Positions 46,101 to 57,513 of a stretch of DNA of 64,000 nucleotides are shown in pieces. Below the pieces are notes generated by a model, which saw only the letters and a program-made list of their open reading frames with translations, had not been told where the DNA came from and made no database searches. This DNA is from Armillaria gallica (taxonomy: Eukaryota > Basidiomycota > Agaricomycetes > Agaricales > Physalacriaceae). The DNA is taken from assembly GCA_037576215.1 (NCBI GenBank), contig JBANDB010000001.1:7254001-7318000 (forward strand), in the 5' to 3' direction. The translations under genes were made by a program, and so were the position numbers. How positions within the stretch are numbered: the stretch's first letter is position 1; every line of letters starts with the position of its first letter.

Positions 46101-46834
46101 CGTCTTCTTTCGTCGCCGCTTGGTATGCCCACAGCGAAGTTGCTGGTTGGCTTAAGAGCCGAAGATGCACCACGACCAGCATATAAAATAAGGGAAATTT
46201 TGCTATGAAGGTGCTCTCGAAGATGTATAAGACGGAGACACGCTATCTTCTCGTCATGAACATTGACAGGCGAAAGGCAAACAGGCCACGTGCGTCGCGA
46301 AAGAATCACGGATGACATAATCGCAAATTTCCCAACCCCATTCTTAGAATCTTACTTCGGTCACCGCCCGCTTCCACTGCCGAGTTGCCGCCAAGAACCC
46401 ATGAATCGTCCTTGTACACGGGAATTACTTTGATTCTCAAATCAAGAGTCTTAAAACTCAGAACTCAGTTTCTGCTGCTGCGGGGCCGGGGGCAGCGCTT
46501 GAATGGACACTGCTAGCCGACAAGCCAGAGCGGTCTATGCCTTCTTGCTGCGGCGTCATTATCTGCAGTCTTTCTGGTCGCCATTTAAGAAGAGACTTAG
46601 CTTCATCCTTTTTGTCCTTTTCGGCATGTGCAACGAAGAGTATTTCACTCTTGAACCTTGATTCAAGCACGACGCGCGGGCCAGCTACATGTGATTCGAC
46701 CTCATGCCTAGGCCTCGGCGCTCAGCGTTTAGACTGAAAAGTTTAAGCTTACACTCCGAGTGAATTATATAAGGTCCTATGTCCACGTTCTCTCCTCACA
46801 GACGCTTGTCAAGTTACCCCCAACACGGACAGGA
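43139..46834. other. 3.7-kb gene-poor region upstream of P450 and SET gene
   Basis: No convincing gene. Minus-strand ORFs at 44173-44626 have hydrophobic stretches (LARAPHVLFIDIICWPCWW) but could not be joined into a known membrane-protein family. A short CCCTAACCCTA run is at 44597-44607. A TATA-like box (CATATAAAATAAGG) lies at ~46183 on the plus strand without a gene directly after it. Confidence 0.45.
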
Positions 46835-48311
46835 ATGCCGGACCCAGTGCTCAGTCTCTTGAAAACCAAAGTGAGCCGTCGTTATTTCGTCAAAGAATGT
46901 GAAACTAAATCGATTTTGGATAGGCTGCTGAGGCTTTCAAGCATGGCGACTTTTCCGTCGCACGATCGCTCTATTCGCATGCAATCAATATCGATCCTCA
47001 GGATGATATTCACCCGTTGAATCGCTCCTTGATGAATCTGCGACTCACAAGGTAGTACGCTCTCTACATACTAGTCGGTACGCTCACAGATCTCTTTCAG
47101 ATGGCAAGAAGCCGAAGAAGACGCGACAGCAGCCCTGGTGCTCTGCGAATGCAAAAAGAACGACCATAGACAAAAGGCTTACTACAGGCGATGTCAGGCG
47201 AGACGAGAGATGGGTGATATGGTCGGCGCTGAAGATGGTGGGTGCATATTCATAGAGTGGTGCGGCCCTGTTCTGATTATCGATAGATATCAAAGCCTTC
47301 GCGTCTACGGGAGGCGCCCAAGATCTCACACGCGGCGAGCAACAGAAGATCGATAGCGGCGTTACCACCCCGGAGTTAGCCCTTGAGCATGAGTCTCTTT
47401 CACTTGAAAGCCAGACCGCGTCATCTGAACAAATGTATTTCGTCATGGACGCTGGCGACAAAGGTCTTGGTGCATTCGCGGCTAGAGACCTCCAGCGAGG
47501 AGATCTTATCCTGACTGAAAAACCTCTCCTCCCATTTCCCGGCACCGACCCTTCCCCGATAGAACTCCGACTTACCGTGGAAAAATTCTCTCCGAACGAC
47601 CTCTTGACTTTTCTGTCCTTGAAAAACGCACATCCCCACTACGAAGATACTATCTCCGGCATATACAATACTAACGCATTCAGTGATGGCGGGATTGTTA
47701 TTCAAGCATCGCGTTTCAACCATTCTTGCCTCCCAAACGCGCGCTACTCGTACCACGAGGCAACAAACCGCGAACGTATTTTTGCCCTTACCGATATCCG
47801 AAAAGGGGAGGAAATATTTGTGATGTATATCACTGGCAGGAATATGTACGGCTCTACGCGTCAGCAACGACAGATTACATTACTAGCCAGGTACAACTTC
47901 CTATGCTCCTGTGCAGCGTGCGGCCTCAATCGCCAACAATCACTGGAGAGCGATAGGCGAAGGTTGGAGATTAAATCCATCTGGGATCAAATTCCGATGC
48001 TGGATCCACTTCGCTCTGGTCGCGCGCTTCTTCGATCCGCTATCAGGGCAATCAATCTGATGAAAGAAGAGGGATATTGGGCGGATGCGGATGATTTTGC
48101 CAACGAGGCAGCGAATTTTTGTTCGATGCACTCCGATTGGGAGTCTGCAAAATATTGGCACAGGATTGCCTACGAGCATAGGGTGGCAGAATTCGGGAGG
48201 GATGGCACCCACTCTGTGAGAACTCTCAAGTTCATCGAGAATCCTCGTTGCGGTAACCATCCACAGATAGGACAGTACAGCGGGCAAACATTCGCTGATA
48301 TTCGCTTGTAA
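46835..48311 (+). CDS. TPR-SET domain protein (SMYD-like methyltransferase)
   Basis: Exons 46835-46870, 46924-47051, 47101-47237 and 47287-48311 (introns 53, 49 and 49 bp) give 441 residues. The N-terminal part carries TPR-like helices (KAAEAFKHGDFSVARSLYSH, INIDPQDDIHPLNRSL, WQEAEEDATAALVLCE, KAYYRRCQARREMGD). The SET domain starts at about residue 165 (GLGAFAARDLQRGDLIL) and includes the SAM/active-site motifs RFNHSCLPN and GEEIFVMYI. A post-SET CSCAAC cysteine cluster follows. Such proteins transfer methyl groups to lysines of histones or other proteins. The start ATG is tentative, because a splice acceptor (CTCACAG at ~46800) lies in frame just upstream and a short 5' exon could exist. 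The end ENPRCGNHPQ is normal for the family. Confidence 0.87.
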
Positions 48312-49250
48312 AAATCTTTGTATATATTTCTCGGTCACAGTAGAAGCTACTCTCGTCTCGCGTTTATCTGTTCAGCTACCATTTATGCTGCCCAAGTTTA
48401 TTAAAATGTCAAATTTTCTCACGAGGTTGCGAGAGATACCAGTGCAAACCAGGGCGAAGCAAACGAGTGTTTTGTTTCCAATTGATTCTGCCGATGTTGC
48501 ACAGTATTCCACTGTGAACTAGGCGCTCGAGGCGCCTCATGACCGTTTACTCTGAGTCCATTGGTCGCTGTCCACCAAAGGGTCGTGGTCTTGACCAACA
48601 ATTTTAGCGTAACAAGGAATCTCGACGGTCTCTTCCACCGTAAGGTTTCCCAACTGCTGCTTTCATTAGAAAAATATTATCAAACTGTTTTCGCCGCCTG
48701 CAACAAGGGCTCTATAGAGCTCTATTGAACGGTGTGAGCGGTTACAAAGCAGTCTTTAAACTTACGTTTTGCATACGCTTAACTTCTTAAGGCTATGATC
48801 TTCAGGATTCAAGTTTTTCAGACAGCATTTCGAAAGCTTACTATCCTATAAGAACGTGATTCTTAGGGATGGGATAGGTAAGTCAGGATAACCATCAAAG
48901 GTGTCAGGGACGAGCCAGGCAATTAAAACGATGACTAAAGGGTCCTGTTCTGCGTCTATTTCTGCAGGCGATGTTGTGGCCAGAACTGCGAAAAGCGCTA
49001 ATGTCGGCGCCGTATGACTGATACGGTAAATAACATTACACATTGAATTGATTTATATGTTTTTTTTTTCCAGTGTCGACCAGGCACGTCGCAAGGGCGT
49101 TCAATTCATTCCAGCGTTTCTGGGTAGCACGTTGCATCAAAGTGATTAGCGCCTTGTGATACACGTTTCACCGGGGACTCAAATCGATCGTACCTTCGTT
49201 GCCAGGACCATAAGTAAGCTTGGAACTTTTTCTCTCCTTCAAAAACAAAT
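48312..49250. other. Intergenic region, TPR-SET to DUF4436 B
   Basis: No coding signal beyond short ORFs. It contains a poly-T run at 49059-49068. I see no repeat or RNA gene. Confidence 0.55.
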
Positions 49251-50733
49251 ATGTCCACCATCTCCCCTCTCACCACGAAAAAAATCCGGCGTTGTTTCTT
49301 CTTTTCTGTTGCTTTCGTTATAATTATTCCTATAACCTGCATCGTCTTTGGAGTGACTTTACATCCTACAGAGTTTCAATACAGTCCGACAGATCCTAGC
49401 ACTAATCGAACGGTGAGCTCTCTTCGCCTCATACCTTACTGTTGAGCTCACAGCGAAAGATCTCCCTCCATGCTGATTTGATATCAGCAGATTTGAAGCA
49501 AGGGTCCATGGTCCTCGAATGGAGCATTACTAGCGATAGCTGTGCTTCAGGATGCACGGATGATGGCTGTGATTTGGAAGGATGCACAGATATCAATATT
49601 TATTTTGACTCGTAAGTACTATTCTCAGCGTAGATCCGCCTTCAGACATGCTGACACCCTCTGGTAGAAATCTTCTTCACTCTGATGGAGGAAATAGCGG
49701 GCCCTCCAACAACAATAGACCCGTGGATCCCACTTTCGTCTGGAATGCCACGGCGGGCTATAACGATGACCTTTCCAGGATCGCGACGTTTCAGACTGAA
49801 CTTGCTGTAATTCCACCACTTAGCGACAGTTCTAAGAAGCATTTGATTAGGTATACACGTTCAAGTGAGGTGTATTATCCATTCGATCGGTAATGTCCTT
49901 TCCTTACTAGAATGAGTATCACTGATACCACTACAGTTACCTTGCTGTAATATTCTGCTTCGCCGAAGATGCAAGTACCAACACTACAGTGCCACTTTAT
50001 CTTGAATCTACTTCGGGACTCGCCGTGTAAGTCTTTCCACGTCTGTACGGTAAACGGATCGTTAAATGGAGTCAAGAGGTCTCAAAATATCGGCTGATTT
50101 GTCCCAGGACGATGATCCAAACGTTATCTCTGTCGTGGTCACTTTGCAAAGAGGGACACTGGTGATCTGGTATTGCCTTGTCATCACCATCACATTCTGT
50201 ATGTGCGATTTTCTTTGTACCTGGAAAACGTACCTCATGATTTCTCCTCCTAACCAGGGCTTATCACCCTCACAATATGTCTTCTTATGATCATGACTGT
50301 CGGGTTCGGCTTCCAACAGAGAAACGAGATAGTCGTTGTTCCTGTAGGAACCGTATTCGCCTTTACTCAGCTACGTGCAAGTATGCCCGGAGCCCCAGAT
50401 GGATTCGGTATGTTGTTTTCACTCGGTTCAATCGCCAGATCTATTAAAAAAAGTAATCCAGGTGATATCTTGGGTATGTCATGTGTAACACATATGTTCC
50501 TAATCGCAAAATGACTCGGGACGTTAGATTTTGTAGGCGTACTACCGTGCCTAGTCCTTCTATCCATTTCCGTAAGTCGTCGGCACACCTTGAACTATTC
50601 GGTACTATGAAGTGCAATCTTCTAGGCTGTTACCATGGTCGGAATCTATGTTTTCACAGATCCCTCGAAGGATTCTCGTGAAAAGTTAACTTGGTCTGCC
50701 TTAGGTGAGCTAGATTTTTCAAGTGACTTCTAG
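49251..50733 (+). CDS. DUF4436-like membrane protein, paralog B
   Basis: Exons 49251-49412, 49454-49611, 49668-49889, 49937-50026, 50077-50198, 50258-50407, 50462-50473, 50537-50571 and 50626-50733 give 352 residues. The architecture is as in paralog A: an N-terminal anchor (FSVAFVIIIPITCIVFG), then HADLISADLKQGSMVLEW, then EVYYPFDRYLAVIF, then two helices around GLITLT/WLITLT and GFGFQQRNEIVVVPVGTVFA. After that come PGAPDGFG, a 12-nt exon encoding DIL, the last helix GVLPCLVLLSIS, and a tail YVFTDPSKDSREKLTW. Paralog A has the same exon order, with five exons of identical length and first introns of 41 bp in both. Function unknown; probably a membrane protein with a large lumenal or extracellular domain. 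Confidence 0.8.
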
Positions 50734-51114
50734 TATGCATGGTACGAACAAGTTCTCTCGCAGTGGAAGCTCTTTTGCGCCCTGGAAACGCACCATTACA
50801 AAATCTTGGGACCAAGAATCCATCCGTAGAGTCCTACAGCATGCTCCCTTTATCAACGTCTGAAATCCCTTCTCCGGGTGATCTTGGATCACCTTGACCT
50901 ACCGCTTGAAGTGTTTATAGTGGGAAAAATTAGGATAACAGCGCGGCTGTTGCTACTCCAGTAGTCTCGAATACTTAATACCAATAATCAACACTACTGA
51001 CAAAGGTCTCGGCGGAGAGTCCAAGATTTCATTCCATTTTCTTCGAGATAAGGCATTAACAGAGACTCACACCCAAATTACACTTTACGGCTATAAATGG
51101 ATGTAGATACATAC
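50734..51114. other. Intergenic region downstream of DUF4436 B and the RecQ pseudogene
   Basis: No coding signal recognised; convergent ends of the two neighbours. The missing 3' exons of the RecQ helicase are not visible here. Confidence 0.5.
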
Positions 51115-52165
51115 CGAATTGTATATCACAAATCGCACATCACCTTTATCTATTTATCTATACCCAAGCCGACAGCTTGATGGAAAATGTTAGAAGGCAA
51201 GTATGGAATGCGCCGAATAATCGCGAACCTGTAGTTGCACAAACAACTTTGATTTCGCCTCTTTTCCATTGAAGATGTAAATACTCTTTCGCAGTGATGA
51301 ACTTGTTGGCGTGGTAAATGCCTGTCCTGATTACCCCGCCACTTGTCTCGAAGACCCGCTTGGCCACCGTCTCCGCATCCTGGAAATTCCAACAGGAGCA
51401 TGAGTTCTGCGACTCGAGCAAAGATTAAACGAGTACGAAGCATTACTTTCTAGCTCAGACAATAAATAATACCGCTCTCGCCTTGGTGATGCTGGAGGAT
51501 ATATGAGGTGAAATCTATGATCACCTCCATTTTGTTCCAACTCTTAGAAGTAATTCTACAATAGAGATTGTCCCGGTACAACGATGATGAGAAGTATAGG
51601 GTCCCTCGCGTTCCCGTATCGGACGCTGATAACAGTTACGAGAGAATGGTATGTCAGGATAAAGTGGATACGTACCCCATCCGTTGTATACTTGGGCCAG
51701 ACACAATACACTCGTCAATTCTCGTAGAACTCGGGGCATACATGTAGCCGTAAGCGTCAGAATCGGGACACTAGGAAAGAGCTGCTTCAATATTCCCAGG
51801 TGTTTGTAATCCAGCCTAAATGATCATCATAAGATGATTGGGACGAAAGGTCCTTGGGGCATCAGGTGTCGTACCGAAACTCGTTTCCATACTCCGCGAT
51901 ACAGTGATCTTCGTCTATCACTATCCTTGCTGCAGAATGAAAATGGTTGGTATTCAAAAGGTCTTGAGCAACGACTTACCGAGCTTGTTATCTTGTACAA
52001 GCCGCTCCAAGGTAGAATGGAATCGGGCGCTTTTCACGACCTTCTTAGGCTAGGTTTTGTGATATTTATGAGTGCGGCAGAAAGACGTAGGATGCGACAC
52101 AGACTTACGGTAACGCAGCACAACCGAATATCCTTTTCTCCTTGACCTAGTTTACCCTCCGCCAT
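51115..52165 (-). pseudogene. RecQ-type DNA helicase pseudogene (partial)
   Basis: Sense pieces joined across short introns read as the central RecQ helicase core: RLCCVTPKKVVKSARF, then ARIVIDEDHCIAEYG (motif II, DEDH instead of the usual DEAH), then DYKHLGILKQLFPSVPILTL with TATC (motif III). These continue through LYFSSSLYRDNLYCR, GIIYCLS, RTGIYHANKF and GEIKVVCATT, to AVGLGIDK. Defects: TAG at 51451-51453 after GIIYCLS, and an exact 8-bp tandem duplication at 51146-51153/51154-51161 that shifts the frame just after GLGIDK. The Walker A region (motif I) and everything after motif V are missing. This is a dead fragment of a 3'-5' helicase gene. Confidence 0.8.
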
Positions 52166-53293
52166 GGCAATGATCGTAAGACTCAGATAAGTTATCGAAG
52201 GAGAGATCTAAAGTAAGCATGCCAGAGTGGGTGGTGCAGCGTTGCAATTACGGAGGAAACCAAGAGGAAACTCTGGATATACGGAAGAATAGAATATGTC
52301 GGATTCGATGATTAACCTTCTAGGATGTTCGCGTGAAACTCATATGGCGACTGTACTGCTAAAAACTCACTGTTCAAGTGCCGGGCCCAGAAAGAAGCGC
52401 TGGCCGTTGGGGTGATGTCATCTCTACAGAACAATACACATACTTTGGCTGCTTGGAGTACAGCTGTACTTCAAAACCGAAACAGTTGTAGCATCCGTCT
52501 TTGTTCTTTCGCATAACCATCTGGGTACAATACTTCTCGAAGCTTGTACGCTGGCTTCCCTTGATCTGAATGCGACTAGCGCTTGACCATACGGTCTCCG
52601 CAATTATTTCCGATCTACCATCTGCGTAGATTTGAATTAGCATTAAATATCCCCTCGCAATCCATGACAACAATAACCTCTCCGCCCTTCATTGCTAGGA
52701 AATTGGTGCTCTGAGTCCCTAGCCCGCTTTATTTTCGATTCGTTCCGCAGCAAGACTTAGTACTTGGGAAAGATGGAACCCACGGCCACCATCAGCATGT
52801 GCTGATACACCCTTACTACTTCCGACCGCATTCCAGTATCGCACTTCCCAATTCTGGCTGCAGTTTTATTTCTGTCATCAAGCATTAGACTGAACACTGA
52901 GGCGGATGGTCGTGATGGCACGTACGAAATGGTGCGATGAAACATGGTCGATCATTGGATTGTAGCTAAAATAGAGAAGCAGTCACCTACCATACCTGCC
53001 ATTTGTGTCGTCGACAGCGTGAGTGAGGAAACACGGAAACAATTATTGCGACAGGCGCACGAAGATTTAAGGGTACCTTATCTCATGGCCGCACACACGA
53101 CTGTCGTTCTAGCGTAACTGATTAATTCATCTCCGCCGATAATTCAAAGTCTCCAATCCAATCCTACCGATGACTGTCATGCTGGACAATTGTCGTGATA
53201 GAGAGACAAGTTCAGGTTCACAATGGGCATCAATTGTTTGAATGAAACAAAACACACTATTATATACCAGTAAACGTATCTGGCTTGAGACAA
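52166..53293. other. Region between the RecQ pseudogene and the GST
   Basis: A 99-codon ORF on the minus strand (52374-52673) and a 62-codon one (52757-52945) show no family motif. They might be decayed upstream exons of the RecQ gene, but I could not find motif I. Confidence 0.4.
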
Positions 53294-54227
53294 TCACTGG
53301 GGCGCGCGCCAGGTGGCAAGACGCTTATTGAACAACGCCAATACGTGGTCCTAGATCCATCAATCAGGAAAACAGACGAAACAAACAGTAATGGAACCTA
53401 CCGCATAGAACGTATCTTTTACGCTCTTCCTCTCCTTTAATCTGGCCCAATAGCTCCTAAGAGGGGCGTACTTCTCATCCGTCTGCAAAGTCTCCCACAC
53501 CTTCTTTCCCTCCCCGACTTTAAAGCCCCCCAAATCATTCGAGAGCGCCACTTCCAGTCTCGCGAGGAACGGCGCAATAGCAACATCCGCGATACTAAAC
53601 TCATCCCCTACAGCCCAATTGCCTTCACCAGCAAGCAGTCCCTGAAGCGTCTCGATAGCCTTGTATAGGGCCTCGGGAGAATCTCCGCGGGCCTGGAATC
53701 CGAAATAGGCGGGTGAGAATTTGTTAGAGAAGGTATCAATGAAGAAACGGGCTTTGGCTCGCGTGACGGGATCCGCAGGTAGGAGATGTGCTGATGGGAA
53801 AAGGTCGGCAATGAACTCGACGAGAATCAGAGATTCGGCGAGTTTGGTGGACTGAGGCGAGGGGGTGTCAGCTGGGACTTTGGGGCCACCGTATGCAATG
53901 GCAGGAACCTGGTGCAGATATCAGGAGCAGTAGAGACTAGACAAATATGGGAACGTACCTTGCTCGCCGGATTTACTTGTGGAGCGTACCATTCAGGCTT
54001 GTTCTGGAGATCAATTTCGTAGCGGGTGTATAGAACTTGGGCTTCGGCAAGGGCGATCTCCGTCTATACACGCCATGAGAAATCGGTACAGATTGACGAT
54101 ATACATCAAGACGTACCCTTTGAGCGTAAGGACAGACCTAGTCACTCGTGAGTCGCCATTTGAAGTTATTTCAGCTCGAGGAGCTCACCTTTGCAGTGTA
54201 GAGGGTCAGTGGTTCGGCGGTAGTCAT
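53294..54227 (-). CDS. Glutathione S-transferase (omega-like, Cys active site)
   Basis: Exons 54189-54227, 54117-54137, 53959-54063, 53402-53908 and 53294-53350 (introns 51, 53, 50 and 51 bp) give 242 residues. The thioredoxin-like N-terminal domain starts LTLYTAKVCPYAQR. The CPY motif supplies a catalytic cysteine as in omega-class enzymes. It is followed by EIDLQNKPEWYAPQVNPASKVPAI, the glutathione-binding cis-Pro region. The helical C-terminal domain contains the N-capping-type motif FSIADVAIAPF. It likely catalyses glutathione-dependent thiol transfer or deglutathionylation in the cytosol. Exon 2 is only 21 nt and encodes VCPYAQR, the active site. Confidence 0.93.
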
Positions 54228-54745
54228 TGTGATGTAGCAGATAGCGAGACAATCGTAGCCAAGGACTCTTTATAAGAGGATGAGCGCGCCATTATGATGC
54301 CATTTCACATTTGTCAGAATAGATTGGTAAGGCCTGTTCCTATCTTTAGAATTCAATGCGAAAGAAATCCAAATTCTATGGACTTACAAGAGAAGAAGTA
54401 TTCTGAACAAGAAGATGGGTGAACGGGAGGAACATAGCAACGCTCTCGGACGCAACTGCATGGCTATATATAGCTCACTCGAGTTCCTATCTTTGCCGGC
54501 CGTACGGTATGCGTCATCGTATTCAGCCTCTTCGATTTCGCCATTATGACGCTTTGGTGCCGCTGGCTTTCCATTTTATGAGTCCGTCGTGTCCTTCTTT
54601 TGAATGTTGGAGGGAACAACACAGTTGGAAATCTCAGATCAGGCAACACATTGGATCGTGGCTTCATCGCAATCGCTCGAGATGCGTGGAGTAAGTGAGC
54701 ACATAATGATAGCACCGACAAGAGAAGTACTCTATTATAGAATTA
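54228..54745. other. Intergenic region between the GST start and the DUF952 3' end
   Basis: Holds the GST promoter and 5' leader (minus strand), including TTATAAAGAG (sense) about 40 bp upstream of the ATG at ~54268. No other gene. Confidence 0.5.
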
Positions 54746-55201
54746 TTAGGCATTCAAACACGCAGAATCTTTGGACCTACATTGATCCACAAGCCAGCCT
54801 TGTTCAGCTTGCTTTCTCATATTATCCACCCAGTTCTCCGTTCCAAGATGTCTCCTATATTCTTTGATATCCCTAATAGTTCCTTCACCCAGTCTGGCGC
54901 CATCCCATGTATCTTTCTCCTTCCCGTACAAATGCACACACCCTGGTAGGTTCTCTGCCCACACAAAGTTTCCCCCCTCTATCTTAACCACTTCGGTATC
55001 TAGCTGCAGCAGCCACACTTTCTCGAAGTCTGCGAAGAACAGATCAGCTGTTTTTGCAACCTGGCTTGCGTCAGAAAGATGGATGAACCCGTCCTGGGCA
55101 TCGAGAGCGCTGAGCGGGAGAGAATAAGGTAGAGGTGAGGGTGGCTGGGAGGGAACAATCTTGTAAACAAAACGAGGAATGGGAATATTGCTGTCAGTCA
55201 T
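54746..55201 (-). CDS. DUF952 family protein
   Basis: A single-exon ORF of 151 residues starting MTDSNIPIPRFVYKIVPSQ. The family pattern is clear: an N-terminal YKI strand, DAQDGFIHLSDASQV, a central strand pair with VWLLQLDTEVVKIEGG, and PGCVHLYG near residue 90. DUF952 is a small domain found in bacteria and fungi and structurally related to ADP-ribosyl-transferase-like folds; its role is not established. No intron is needed, unlike its neighbours. The start is the only ATG before the domain. Confidence 0.88.
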   Translation of the reverse strand: MTDSNIPIPRFVYKIVPSQPPSPLPYSLPLSALDAQDGFIHLSDASQVAKTADLFFADFEKVWLLQLDTEVVKIEGGNFVWAENLPGCVHLYGKEKDTWDGARLGEGTIRDIKEYRRHLGTENWVDNMRKQAEQGWLVDQCRSKDSACLNA

Positions 55202-55311
55202 GATGGCAGGAGTGGAAACAATGGAAACTGCGACGAAAGGGATCGGGCCGTAATAACCGTACGTGACACATTGTTACCCTCAGGCTCGTCACGCTAACTT
55301 GAACATGGAAC

Positions 55312-55726
55312 AGGCCCCGGGAAGCTTCCGCCAAGGTTTGTCCGGCAAAAACCATGATTTTGGGCCTCAAATATGCTAACCCGGACAATGCTCAAGTCGG
55401 CCCGGACGTGCCGGAAGCTGCCGCTGACCAAGTTCCGGCCAATTTTCTTCTTAAAGGGTCGTCTACAAAGTGTTTGGGGCATTTTACCCTCGTAAGTGCG
55501 TTGTCAATAAGTCATCACTTGAAGTTCTGTTGCTTTTCCAATTACCGAGATGCCGCCAGGAACTATCGCCCTCAGAGGTCCTAAAGGGCCTAAAATATGT
55601 TAACTGTGGACAAGGGTTGCCAATTTTGGGTCTAAAATATGCTATCTACGGTCAAAGATTTCGCTCTTTTTGGGCCTCAAATATGCTAATTTCCGGACAA
55701 ACCTTGGCGGGAGCTTCCCGGGGCCT
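55312..55726. mobile_element. 415-bp non-autonomous DNA transposon (hAT-like MITE)
   Basis: Terminal inverted repeats begin AGGCCCCGGGAAGCT and stay paired for about 35 bp with one mismatch, ending in GTTTGTCCGG. The 8-bp target duplication CATGGAAC is perfect (55304-55311 and 55727-55734). The inside holds four degenerate copies of GGGCCTCAAATATGCTAA. No ORF. An 8-bp TSD is typical of the hAT superfamily. Confidence 0.88.
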
Positions 55727-55734
55727 CATGGAAC

Positions 55735-56798
55735 TCATCCGCAACTCATCCGCTAAGTACTCCTGTCCGGTTATAACTTATCTATCTATCTGTCTATCTA
55801 TCTCTAGTTGACCGAGGACCTTCCCAGTTTAAAAGGTAACGGCCGATTTGAATTTGGTACTAAAAATTTGTGCTATAACACAACAGGCTACTCTGACAAT
55901 AACACTGGCAAGGCCCACATCTGGGGCAAAGCCTGCTACGTTTATTAAGAACTACCTACTTCCAAAGAAAATGTATAGATTGTCGGACTTAACACACTTG
56001 CTATGCCCCTTTGCACTGGTACAAGAGCAATGATCCGATTTATCCAGGACAGGGTACTTCATCATTCAGATCTGAAATGATGCAGGTGTATCATGGTTGG
56101 AGATAATCACAAAAGTCTGCAATGTAACTTCAGTGAAGCAGCAAGTAATGAGATGATATCTTACTGTTTGTTTCACAGGTGACGGCAGTCATCGTCATGT
56201 CGAATGAGTTATAAAGTTGGAACATGCTTGAAAAAGTCAGGATATCCGAAAACGATGACATGGTGGAAGTGATCAAGGCCACAACCCTCAAACTGGAAAT
56301 ACTAACAAGTAGGTGCTGCTCAAAAAAGATTTGCTCGGTGGCGGCCTGCGCTGCCACCAGCTCACATTTTCTCGCAGGTGGCAGAACGTCTGCCTGCTGG
56401 CAGATGAAGTTCGGCCGAGCAACTCTGTGGCAAGCGTGATAGTAATGGGCAGTCACATGTAAACAGTGACAGATAAAGCAACTGCCACACCGAGAACTTT
56501 ACTTTGAAGGAAATTTTCTTTCGTCTCACTGCAAGAAACTTCCTTACATAGAAGCCACGTGACATACGGAGCGGCCTCCAGAGAAAAACAGCTTGGTACA
56601 TTGATCCATCTACAAGACCTACTACTAACGTAGCAGGAATTTCTAGAATCTGATTGTCTCACGCGATTCGACGACCCGAAGGGCCAGGGCTGAGCTACAA
56701 TCCGTTATAATTTCCCATCAGCACCCAACGCGTATCGACTGGTAATACTACATGCAAAGATCGACCGGAAAAGTTAGCAATGGCACAAATGGCAAGCC
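55735..56798. other. Intergenic region between two small transposons
   Basis: Contains a short (CTAT/CTGT)n microsatellite at 55780-55803. ORFs at 56130-56662 overlap in several frames and have no motif. No gene assigned. Confidence 0.5.
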
Positions 56799-56801
56799 TT
56801 A

Positions 56802-57267
56802 GGGCCCGTTTGTGTGCCTCCGGCTAGATCCGTTCCACTGCCAAAATCTTAAACGGTCAGCTTAAGTCGGCTTCGGAGTCATATAGTCCCGCTGTCACAC
56901 TCCGCCCCTGTGCTGACGCTGCGTTCACTCCGGCCAACGACTACTGTCTTCCCGCTCATCATATGTGATGAGCATGACATTATCAGGAAAATAGCACAAA
57001 AGTGGACTACATATTCATTATAATTAACGTTGAATAAAATGAGCTCATTTCTGACAAGTGTTATGACCGATGTGTCGGTCAATGAGCGGCATAGGCGGGG
57101 TGGTGAAAGGTGCCCTTCGGTGAAGTGGGGGAACAATGACAACCGACATCCAACGTCGTTCGGATATAATCCGAAACTACCCGATGACTGTGACCATTTG
57201 TGACCACTCCGGTTAATATTCCCATAACCCTCCGGCTGATCTTAGCCGGAGGCACACGAATGGGCCC
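56802..57267. mobile_element. 466-bp MITE with TTA target duplication (PIF/Harbinger-like)
   Basis: The ends GGGCCCGTTTGTGTGCC and its inverted partner at 57267 pair over about 25 bp with two mismatches, both CpG-type transitions. The 3-bp duplications TTA are at 56799-56801 and 57268-57270. A TTA/TAA duplication and a GGGCC-type terminus fit PIF/Harbinger MITEs. No transposase. It lies ~250 bp upstream of the FAD oxidoreductase ATG and may contribute to its promoter region. Confidence 0.82.
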
Positions 57268-57513
57268 TTAGCGTTGTAGATATTCGGCCGAAGCCATTGG
57301 TTCAGCGGCCGATCCTCTTGGCGGGCCATTTTTCTTGTGCTGCACTTACGCCGCTGTTTCTCGTAAGTAAGCCAAGGGCCCCGGGGGTTGGAGATGCGCA
57401 TTATGATCTGTCAAGGAATGCTGTGCATACTGGGTATTTCATTTTGGCCGGTATATGATAAGATTCGGATTTTTATTATCAGATAACACCACCTTTTGGT
57501 TCTTCCCCCAAAC

